From: Candidatus Nomurabacteria bacterium RIFCSPLOWO2_01_FULL_33_17
GTDB taxonomy: Bacteria; Patescibacteriota; Minisyncoccia; Phycocordibacterales; UBA9973
Assembly: GCA_001786995.1 (NCBI GenBank)
Contig: MFUO01000031.1
Location: 1-33,503, forward strand
DNA length: 33,503 bases
Reading direction: 5' to 3'
A program made the translations under genes and the position numbers. Each line of letters opens with the position of its first letter. The first letter of the stretch is position 1. The notes below the pieces were generated by a model. That model did not search any database and was not told where the DNA came from. It saw nothing but the letters and a program-made list of their open reading frames with translations. This document shows, piece after piece, positions 28,355 to 33,503 of the stretch.

Positions 28355-29515
28355 TTATATTCTTCGTCTTACAGGCTTTTTAACAGCTTCTGTATTATTT
28401 TGATTTTGTGTTTCAGTTTGAATTTGAGAATTGTTTTGAGAGTTTAAACTATTTTGCATTTCATTTGTATTTTGTTCGACAGCTATTTTACCATAATCAC
28501 CATGCATTATTTTAGAAATCAACCAGTGTTTATAGCGACGGAAAATAAATCGCACAATTATAAAAACTAAAAATAAATCAATAATTATAAATATCAACAA
28601 ATGCCATGGTAATACCCAAAATACGAAAGAGCTAAGAGCTGTCTCTTTTTGTGTACCATAAGTCAGTAACATTTTTGCTTTATAGCGACCAAATGCAAAA
28701 TTACGCCACTCGTATTTGGCTTTAGTTAGAAAATTTTTGTTATCAAGATCTGTCGGACCAGCGGTACCACCGCGACCTTGCCAATTTGCTTCAATTTTAC
28801 GAATACTGTTTGGCAAAATGTTACCCTCTACTGGGTTCGCAGAGATTTTTTCAGCAGTCATACCAAAAATGTTTTTCATTGCAATATCCCCTTCAGGCTT
28901 TATTCTGTCACCACCCGAGTTTTGGAAGCGATAATAAAATGATACAGGCAGGTGGGTAAAAAATGTTTGCTTGTCTTTGGTTGCAAATTCTAATATCCCC
29001 CCATTTTCATCAACATCACCATTTACACGCAATAGTACCAGCATGCCCACCTTGGCACCAATAGCCAAACTACCCGAATCAGTAGTAGGTGGTTGTGTGC
29101 CCCAAAAGACTACAGCAAAATGACCACCCGGGTCAGCATTTGCAGGAATTTTAATTTTAACTTGTACAATTTTAGACGAATTGGCGGGTAAATCAATAGA
29201 TTCTACTGTTTCCATCCATGTGCCCAAACCCTCGGTAGCATTTACAAATGATGGGCTACCTGTTTCGCCTGAAGCTTCAAAATTGGCGTACGATGCATAA
29301 TATTTTTCATCAGTATCGCGTTCGTTTATCAAAGTCATTTCTTGACTTAAAACTTGCCCTGGGTCACCGGCTATTTCCATACGAATTGGGGTCAAAGTCA
29401 AAGCCTGTGCATTGTAAAATGGCAAAAACAAAAAAATAAAAGCAGAAATAAAGATGGAAACAAAAAATACCCCACCTAGTTCAAATTTTTTTATGTTAAG
29501 TATTTTACTTGTCAT
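28355..29515 (-). CDS. DUF916-like (WxL-interacting type) membrane protein
   Basis: 386 aa. The N-terminal signal/anchor ends near 'YNAQALTLTPIRMEIAGDPGQ'. Two beta-sandwich regions follow ('ERDTDEKYYASYANFEASGE', 'ANSSKIVQVKIKIPANADPGGHFAVVFW', 'SFYYRFQNSGGDRIKPEGDI'), as in DUF916/WxL-interacting proteins that bind peptidoglycan and WxL proteins. One TM helix ('WHLLIFIIIDLFLVFIIVRFIF', about 310-331) precedes a Gln/Asn-rich tail ending RRRI. It lies 6 nt after the WxL-like gene. Pairing with that protein at the envelope is inferred from family precedent. Confidence 0.8.
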   Translation of the reverse strand: MTSKILNIKKFELGGVFFVSIFISAFIFLFLPFYNAQALTLTPIRMEIAGDPGQVLSQEMTLINERDTDEKYYASYANFEASGETGSPSFVNATEGLGTWMETVESIDLPANSSKIVQVKIKIPANADPGGHFAVVFWGTQPPTTDSGSLAIGAKVGMLVLLRVNGDVDENGGILEFATKDKQTFFTHLPVSFYYRFQNSGGDRIKPEGDIAMKNIFGMTAEKISANPVEGNILPNSIRKIEANWQGRGGTAGPTDLDNKNFLTKAKYEWRNFAFGRYKAKMLLTYGTQKETALSSFVFWVLPWHLLIFIIIDLFLVFIIVRFIFRRYKHWLISKIMHGDYGKIAVEQNTNEMQNSLNSQNNSQIQTETQNQNNTEAVKKPVRRRI

Positions 29516-29521
29516 AGTTTT

Positions 29522-30655
29522 TTAAAAGTTACCAGTTGCAATATATGTTAGAGTTGTTGTATACGCACCTGCTTCTGTTGTTGCGGTAATATTTGCAAGA
29601 TAAGATACTGAAACTGTTTCAGTAGCAGTTGGTCCTGCTTGCGTAACTAATGTAGTTGCCGCACCTGCAACAAATTTCCAAGAAGCAGTTGAATCACGCT
29701 CATACCCAGATTCAATAGTTGCTGTACCATCAGTAGATGCAGAGATTCCAAATTGTTCAGTATTACCAACATCACCATCAGAATCATTTACGGTACCACC
29801 CATAGCAGAAATAGTATCTGATCCAGATGTTAATGTTGCACCATTATAAGAAATAGTATACCCACCCGTACCATTAGTTGCTGTAGCTAATGTATGTGCA
29901 GCTGTAGGAGTTGTTGCAGATGCATCACCCCCAGTTGTACCAGTAGCCCAACGACCAGTTGAAGTTGAAAGAGCTCCAAAACCAATAGTTACATCACTAA
30001 TTGCAAAAGAAATGGTTGGAGTAACAGTTGCGGTAATTACAACTTGCTCATCAGCAATAATTGGTACAGTGACTGAACCTGAATCTGATGTAGTTGTAAT
30101 TGTAATATTTGGTGTTGATGCTGTTGGATTTTGCATGTGAGCTGCGGCAATAGTGACAATAACTTTATGACCTGCAGCAATTGTATTTGTGAATGAAGTT
30201 GACGGAGCAGTAAAAGTAACAGTTGTTGTACCAGAAATTACAGCTCCCCAAACCGTTGCAGTACTAGGAGATGCTGCTATAGTTTCACTAGTGGAAGTAC
30301 AAGCAGTACCACCAGTCACAACCGCAGTACCATTCTCAAGACCAGTAGTTGCTCCATGACAAATTTGTAAATCAGTAATTACAAGACCTGTTGTTGTAAA
30401 TCCACTTGGAAATGTTATTGCAATCGTACCACCAACACCAATCGCTGATGTAGAAGTAAAAGCAATTTTATGTACAGAAAGTTGACTTGCTGCTTGACGG
30501 GACATTGTGTCAGATATTGCAGTTAGACCAGCCGCAGTTGCCGTATTTGGCAAAATAAATGATGTAGCAAAGACCAAAGCCAGCATCATAAAAATGCTAA
30601 GGGATTTTTTGCCAAAGAGCTTTAATTTTTTAGGTTTTAAAAATTTGCGAATCAT
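29522..30655 (-). CDS. Secreted WxL-like surface protein
   Basis: 377 aa. A long, Lys-rich signal peptide (about 1-42, 'SIFMMLALVFATSFILPNTATAA') precedes an all-beta, Thr/Ser/Ala-rich protein with almost no charged residues. The first domain (about 45-200) contains the only mature Cys pair; the second (about 205-377) ends 'TEAGAYTTTLTYIATGNF', the terminal strand pattern of WxL-type domains. No TM anchor or sortase motif is visible. It is the first gene of the surface operon, so probably the most expressed. A partial paralogue with a matching end lies at 33323-33503. Confidence 0.8.
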   Translation of the reverse strand: MIRKFLKPKKLKLFGKKSLSIFMMLALVFATSFILPNTATAAGLTAISDTMSRQAASQLSVHKIAFTSTSAIGVGGTIAITFPSGFTTTGLVITDLQICHGATTGLENGTAVVTGGTACTSTSETIAASPSTATVWGAVISGTTTVTFTAPSTSFTNTIAAGHKVIVTIAAAHMQNPTASTPNITITTTSDSGSVTVPIIADEQVVITATVTPTISFAISDVTIGFGALSTSTGRWATGTTGGDASATTPTAAHTLATATNGTGGYTISYNGATLTSGSDTISAMGGTVNDSDGDVGNTEQFGISASTDGTATIESGYERDSTASWKFVAGAATTLVTQAGPTATETVSVSYLANITATTEAGAYTTTLTYIATGNF

Positions 30656-30691
30656 GAGATGAATTTAAATAAAAATAATAATACTCTTTTT

Positions 30692-30700
30692 ATTATATCA
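30692..30700 (-). promoter_or_regulatory. Extended -10 promoter of the surface-protein operon
   Basis: TG-A-TATAAT on the minus strand, without a good -35 box. The leader would be about 30 nt, one of the few leadered messages in the window. The 20-bp repeat with TTATCCACA lies about 20 nt upstream. Confidence 0.55.
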
Positions 30701-30715
30701 CAATAGTTTAAAAAC

Positions 30716-30735
30716 TAAATAGTTATCCACATATT
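30716..30735 (+). repeat. 20-bp direct repeat with a DnaA-box-like core (copy 1)
   Basis: TAAATAGTTATCCACATATT contains TTATCCACA, a perfect match to the DnaA-box consensus. The identical 20 bp recur at 32045-32064 in the same orientation, on the other side of the DUF4143 ATPase gene. Confidence 0.8.
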
Positions 30736-30743
30736 AACCTTAT

Positions 30744-31964
30744 TTAATCTGTTTTTAAATTACCAATAAAAAAGAGTGGTAGTTGGTTTTGTGTGTTAGT
30801 TTTACTGATTTTATCATTCAAATACAAAAAACTTATAAATGGCTCAAAATTTTTATATTCATTTACAAAGCTTTCTAGGCTTGGCACAATATTTTCCTCT
30901 TTTTTTAGTTTAACTTCACAAGCAATATGACTTTCATTTAAAACGGCAACAATATCAACCTCTAGGCCATTTTTTGTCCTCCAGTAATTGACACTATAAC
31001 CAGACTTTACGAATTCTGAAACATTAACCATTTCAAAAATACCACCCCCGTCTGGTCGATCACATGGTGCCCTAAAATCAGAAAGTAATGTATTGCACAA
31101 ACCGCTATCTAAAAAATAAACTTTAGGGGCTTTTACAATTTCTTTTAATTTGTTTTTAAAAAATGGTTTGGCACTATATGTAATATAAGTTTGTTCAAAA
31201 AATGAAAGATACTTTTTTAATTTCAAATGATCATAATTTGAAACATCTGTAAGTTTTTTGTACGGCACCAAACTACCCAAAGAAAGTGCAATGGTTTTTA
31301 ATAAATCACGCAATGGCGAACTTTCAACCAAACCAAGACCTTCTTTAATATCTCGAAGAAAATAAGTATTTACAATATTTTTTAAAACTTCCTTTTTTAA
31401 AACTTCAGTTTCTGATAAAACAACTTTTGGATAACCACCATATTTTATAAATTCTTCCATATAAGGCGTAATAGTGGAAATTACTGTGTTAGATATATTT
31501 TTATTTGATTTTAAATAATTAGCCAAATCAACATTTCTAAAATAAATAAACTCATCAAATGAAAGTGGAAATAGTTCAAAAATAAAAACTCGTCCAACCA
31601 AATATTTTAAAGCTCTAACACTTATGTCAGCATGTGATGACCCTGTAATAAACATTTTTTTATTAGGCACTGTATCATAAATAAATTTTAAATTTTTTCC
31701 ACCTTCTCTGGAATATTGAAACTCATCAATAAATATATTTTTATAAGGCTTTATATGTATTTCTATAAAAGCTTTTATATCACGATCAAATAGGTCAAGA
31801 GCGTCTTGATCCTCGAATGTCAGCCAATTAACGGATTTTAAATTGTTTGAAATATGTTTAAGTAGTGTCGTTTTACCAGCTTGCCGTGAACCAACTACAG
31901 CAATTATTTCAGCTGTCTCTATTAAACCCATTATTTTAGTTTCTAAATTACGCTTGATATACAT
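30744..31964 (-). CDS. AAA ATPase with DUF4143 nuclease-like domain
   Basis: 406 aa. Walker A GSRQAGKTT (25-33) and Walker B 'KNIFIDEFQ' are followed by 'KMFITGSSHADISVRALKYLVGR', a standard opening of the DUF4143-associated ATPases. The C-terminal DUF4143 region has the PD-(D/E)XK-like pattern 'YWRTKNGLEVDIV' and 'HIACEVKLKK'. These proteins are numerous and patchily distributed in archaea and CPR; their role is unclear, with defence, mobile-element and regulatory roles proposed. It is a single gene bracketed by identical 20-bp direct repeats, which suggests a cassette. Confidence 0.9.
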   Translation of the reverse strand: MYIKRNLETKIMGLIETAEIIAVVGSRQAGKTTLLKHISNNLKSVNWLTFEDQDALDLFDRDIKAFIEIHIKPYKNIFIDEFQYSREGGKNLKFIYDTVPNKKMFITGSSHADISVRALKYLVGRVFIFELFPLSFDEFIYFRNVDLANYLKSNKNISNTVISTITPYMEEFIKYGGYPKVVLSETEVLKKEVLKNIVNTYFLRDIKEGLGLVESSPLRDLLKTIALSLGSLVPYKKLTDVSNYDHLKLKKYLSFFEQTYITYSAKPFFKNKLKEIVKAPKVYFLDSGLCNTLLSDFRAPCDRPDGGGIFEMVNVSEFVKSGYSVNYWRTKNGLEVDIVAVLNESHIACEVKLKKEENIVPSLESFVNEYKNFEPFISFLYLNDKISKTNTQNQLPLFFIGNLKTD

Positions 31965-32044
31965 AGTTATTATTAAATTTATGCTAAAATTAAAACTAAT
32001 TCAAGTTTAGCATAAATACAATATATGCGCAAGCTATTTTAGGG

Positions 32045-32064
32045 TAAATAGTTATCCACATATT
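32045..32064 (+). repeat. 20-bp direct repeat with a DnaA-box-like core (copy 2)
   Basis: Identical to 30716-30735. This copy ends 11 nt before the TATAAT box of the next gene, so it covers the -35 region of that promoter. Confidence 0.8.
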
Positions 32065-32072
32065 TAATTTAA

Positions 32073-32081
32073 TGTTATAAT
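32073..32081 (+). promoter_or_regulatory. Leaderless extended -10 promoter
   Basis: TG-T-TATAAT ends 6 nt before the ATG at 32088. The DnaA-box-like repeat occupies the -35 position. Confidence 0.6.
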
Positions 32082-32087
32082 AGCTTT

Positions 32088-32567
32088 ATGAATAAGAATT
32101 TTATGGGGATTGGCACTGCTTTAGTTTTAATAATAGCCGGCTATTTTATCTACCAAAAACAAAACATGACTGAAGCTGAATTACTAGCTGAAAAAGCCAT
32201 ACCTGAAACGAAAGACTGGCAACGCTTTGATGCCAACCAATTTGGTTTTAACTTTATGAACCCTGATAATTTAGAGGTTAAAGTTCGGAGTGATACTATG
32301 ACTGTGGGTGATATTACAGTAAGTATCGACAGACTATCTTGTAAAGATAAAAAACCAAATAAAGAATTAATAAATCCAATTACAATTTATGGCTATCCGA
32401 CAATGATCAACGAAGCTGAAAATTTTGCGTACATTTGCAACAAAACCGGCACCGCGTGCCTGGACATTAGTTCAAACAATAAAAACAAAACCACCGAAGG
32501 CTATTTCCATGCTTTTGTTTCAACCCTAAATATCAATGAGGGCTTTGATAGAATTGAGTGTAGCTAA
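32088..32567 (+). CDS. Small membrane-anchored protein of unknown function
   Basis: 159 aa, not recognised. An N-terminal TM/signal-anchor ('FMGIGTALVLIIAGYFIY', about 5-22) is followed by an extracytoplasmic domain of about 130 residues. The pattern 'FDANQFGFNFMNPDNLEVKV' resembles small secreted beta-sandwich domains that start 'fGFsFkyP'. Four Cys (in 'RLSCKDKK', 'YICNKTGTACLDI' and the C-terminal 'RIECS') could form two disulfides. It is transcribed alone from a leaderless promoter and ends at a REPIN-like repeat. Confidence 0.72.
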   Translation: MNKNFMGIGTALVLIIAGYFIYQKQNMTEAELLAEKAIPETKDWQRFDANQFGFNFMNPDNLEVKVRSDTMTVGDITVSIDRLSCKDKKPNKELINPITIYGYPTMINEAENFAYICNKTGTACLDISSNNKNKTTEGYFHAFVSTLNINEGFDRIECS

Positions 32568-32657
32568 TTCCCCTCTTGAGGGGTGGCTCGTAGAGACGGG
32601 GTGAACTGCATTTTAAATACATCCACCTCCACTTCGTGTGCTCCTGCCGAGGAGAAT
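32567..32657. repeat. REPIN-like composite palindromic element
   Basis: The left unit (32567-32608) carries the palindrome CCCCTCTTGAGGGG then GGCTCGTAGAGACGGGGTG and is the inverted copy of 574-608. The right unit (32630-32657) has CCACCTCCACTTCGTG and the palindrome CTCCTGCCGAGGAG. About 20 AT-rich bases separate the two. Confidence 0.7.
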
Positions 32658-32668
32658 TTAAAAAATGC

Positions 32669-32696
32669 TTGACAAAAAAACTGGTTTTGCTATACT
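32669..32696 (+). promoter_or_regulatory. Consensus promoter of a short orphan transcript
   Basis: TTGACA (32669-32674), 16-nt spacer, TATACT (32691-32696). No plus-strand gene lies downstream within the window. Confidence 0.75.
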
Positions 32697-32702
32697 AGAA
32701 TC

Positions 32703-32756
32703 ATAAATAAGAAAAGAACCCTTGATATGTCCAGGCATATCCGGGGGTCTTTTTAT
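32703..32756 (+). ncRNA. Candidate small RNA of about 50-55 nt ending in an intrinsic terminator
   Basis: The predicted start is about 7 nt past the TATACT box. The hairpin GATATG (32724-32729) with CATATC (32736-32741), extended by a CCC/GGG stem, is followed by TCTTTTTATTTT (32748-32759). Only about 15 unpaired nucleotides precede the hairpin. The T-run overlaps the stop of the opposing NYN gene, so the hairpin may also end that gene's transcript. Confidence 0.55.
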
Positions 32757-33238
32757 TTTAACCTTAACTTATCAATAAACCCATCAAGTATTACAATCGG
32801 TACATTTGTGCGCTTTAACAAAAGTGATAAATACTTATTATTTGGAGAAACTATTGTTATTGGAATATTTTTTTCTTTTAAAAACTCAACGATACAATGA
32901 TAATCACCATCCCCTGCGACCAGCAACGCTTTTTCTAATCTCTTTTCGTAAAAATCTTTTGCTATTGCTAGAATAAGCTCTCCATCTACATTACCTTTCG
33001 TTTTTCCCTCCTTATTTGTAATTGTCGGCCTAAAACAAATATCATAGCCGATGCTTTGTAAGTAATTATAAAGTTCAAAATTCTCGGGTATAAGACCCAT
33101 AAAAAGTATAGCCTTACGAACTCCAAACTTATCACGCATCCAAGACATAAAAGACTTGTAATCAAGCTTCCACCCACTTTGACTAACCCCAAATTTTAAA
33201 TTTGAAGCATCTATGTATGCGGTCCCATTTTTATTCAT
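32753..33238 (-). CDS. NYN (PIN-like) domain protein, LabA type
   Basis: 161 aa from the ATG at 33238. Upstream in-frame starts exist, but a TGTTATAAT box lies exactly 6 nt before this ATG and would overlap them. The conserved acidic residues of the NYN fold are seen in 'AYIDASNL', 'GNVDGELILAIA' and 'LLVAGDGDYHCIVEFL', with 'ITIVSPNN' as the next strand. Family members are metal-dependent ribonucleases or RNA-binding proteins (LabA/LOTUS-associated). It is a single-gene unit between two repeat elements. Confidence 0.87.
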   Translation of the reverse strand: MNKNGTAYIDASNLKFGVSQSGWKLDYKSFMSWMRDKFGVRKAILFMGLIPENFELYNYLQSIGYDICFRPTITNKEGKTKGNVDGELILAIAKDFYEKRLEKALLVAGDGDYHCIVEFLKEKNIPITIVSPNNKYLSLLLKRTNVPIVILDGFIDKLRLK

Positions 33239-33244
33239 TGTCAT

Positions 33245-33253
33245 ATTATAACA
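33245..33253 (-). promoter_or_regulatory. Leaderless extended -10 promoter of the NYN gene
   Basis: TG-T-TATAAT on the minus strand lies 6 nt before the ATG at 33238. Confidence 0.6.
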
Positions 33254-33258
33254 CAAAT

Positions 33259-33318
33259 ACCTCACCCCTATTGCCTTGTTGGCAAACTTTCCCCTCTCCT
33301 GATTAGTAGAGGGGAGAA
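33259..33318. repeat. REP-like palindromic repeat
   Basis: CCTCACCCC is followed by a TTGCC/GGCAA hairpin and a CCCCTCT/AGAGGGG palindrome (33291-33297 with 33308-33314). It is the same repeat class as at 10.6 and 15.9 kb, located between the NYN gene and the second WxL-like gene. Confidence 0.6.
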
Positions 33319-33322
33319 AATT

Positions 33323-33503
33323 CTAAAAAGTGCCTGTCATAATATATGTAATGTCAGTAGAATACGAACCCGATGGCGTCACGGTAGAAATGTTGCCGAC
33401 ATACGAAGTGGTGTATACACAATCTGCGGCAGCTGAAATACTTGTAATTAAAGTTGTAGTATTTGAAACGAAGCTATAACTATTAACAGTGCCATAACCA
33501 CTG
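33323..33503 (-). CDS. Second WxL-like surface protein (C-terminal part only)
   Basis: I translated the minus strand from the window edge to the TAG at 33323-33325, giving 60 residues. They include 'TSYVGNISTVTPSGSYSTDI' and end in TYIMTGTF. This parallels the end of the 29522-30655 product ('VSYLANITATTEAGAYTTTL', then TYIATGNF), so it is a paralogue of the WxL-like protein. The N-terminus lies outside the window. The gene suggests a family of these surface proteins in the genome. Confidence 0.75.
   Translation of the reverse strand, partial: SGYGTVNSYSFVSNTTTLITSISAAADCVYTTSYVGNISTVTPSGSYSTDITYIMTGTF

Noticed and set aside
1-33503. CRISPR arrays, insertion sequences or rRNA genes
   Set aside because: I found no regularly spaced repeats, no transposase genes and no rRNA sequence. 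The dispersed palindromes are not evenly spaced.
1-33503. UGA recoded as glycine (code 25)
   Set aside because: All core genes read full-length with UGA as stop, and none needs read-through.

Overview
The window looks like a chromosome segment of an ultra-small-genome bacterium of the Candidate Phyla Radiation (Patescibacteria), most likely within Parcubacteria. This rests on the AT-rich sequence, tightly packed genes with almost no Shine-Dalgarno motifs, a TGS-less ThrRS, a short SMC, a NusB-Nudix fusion, an S23 four-helix-bundle gene, and secreted surface proteins of WxL-like, cohesin and dockerin type. The reading frames are intact under code 11, so the UGA-to-Gly lineages (Absconditabacteria/Gracilibacteria) are unlikely. 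The phylum call is inference from family knowledge; no search was run.

Layout. 1-5.7 kb: khpA (partial) and rpsP, divergent from rnr (RNase R). A HEPN/MNT cassette is lodged at the 3' end of rnr, followed by three small lineage-type genes (a signal-peptide/TM protein, an acidic helical protein and a coiled-coil protein). 5.8-10.5 kb: the core operon rpmF, nusB-nudix, rnc, smc (minus strand), with an S23 gene bracketed by inverted repeats between rnc and smc. 10.7-20.3 kb: thrS, gyrB, a mitochondrial-type single-chain pheS, a peptidoglycan-binding protein, a UvrD-nuclease fusion and a LysE-family exporter. 20.3-20.9 kb: an RNA-rich stretch with a promoter, stacked hairpins, tRNA-Ser(GGA) and about 150 nt of strongly foldable sequence. 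20.9-26.6 kb: an accessory block with a histidine phosphatase divergent from a tight operon (APH-like kinase, transaldolase-like aldolase, nucleotidyltransferase, Nudix, GT2 glycosyltransferase), then a GT8 glycosyltransferase. 26.7-30.7 kb: a four-gene secreted/surface operon (WxL-like protein, DUF916-like protein, dockerin protein, cohesin membrane protein). 30.7-33.5 kb: a DUF4143 ATPase between identical 20-bp direct repeats, a small membrane protein, a minimal promoter-terminator RNA unit, an NYN nuclease-like gene and the end of a second WxL-like protein.

How the parts work together. The core genes cover translation, RNA processing and chromosome maintenance. The phosphatase/kinase/aldolase/nucleotidyltransferase/GT block probably makes or attaches an activated sugar. 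The surface operon supplies secreted proteins that could be held at the membrane by cohesin-dockerin contacts. A repeated regulatory design runs through the window: a TATAAT-like box, often preceded by TGn, sits about 6 nt from the ATG, which predicts leaderless mRNAs.

Most notable signals: (1) the HEPN/MNT cassette bounded by two diverged copies of the last 21 codons of rnr; (2) the structured RNA next to tRNA-Ser; (3) the S23 gene inside inverted repeats; (4) mitochondrial-like PheRS without an adjacent pheT; (5) SMC lacking a recognisable hinge; (6) dispersed REP/REPIN-like palindromes, one of which became the RNase R N-terminus, and a separate palindrome inside gyrB.
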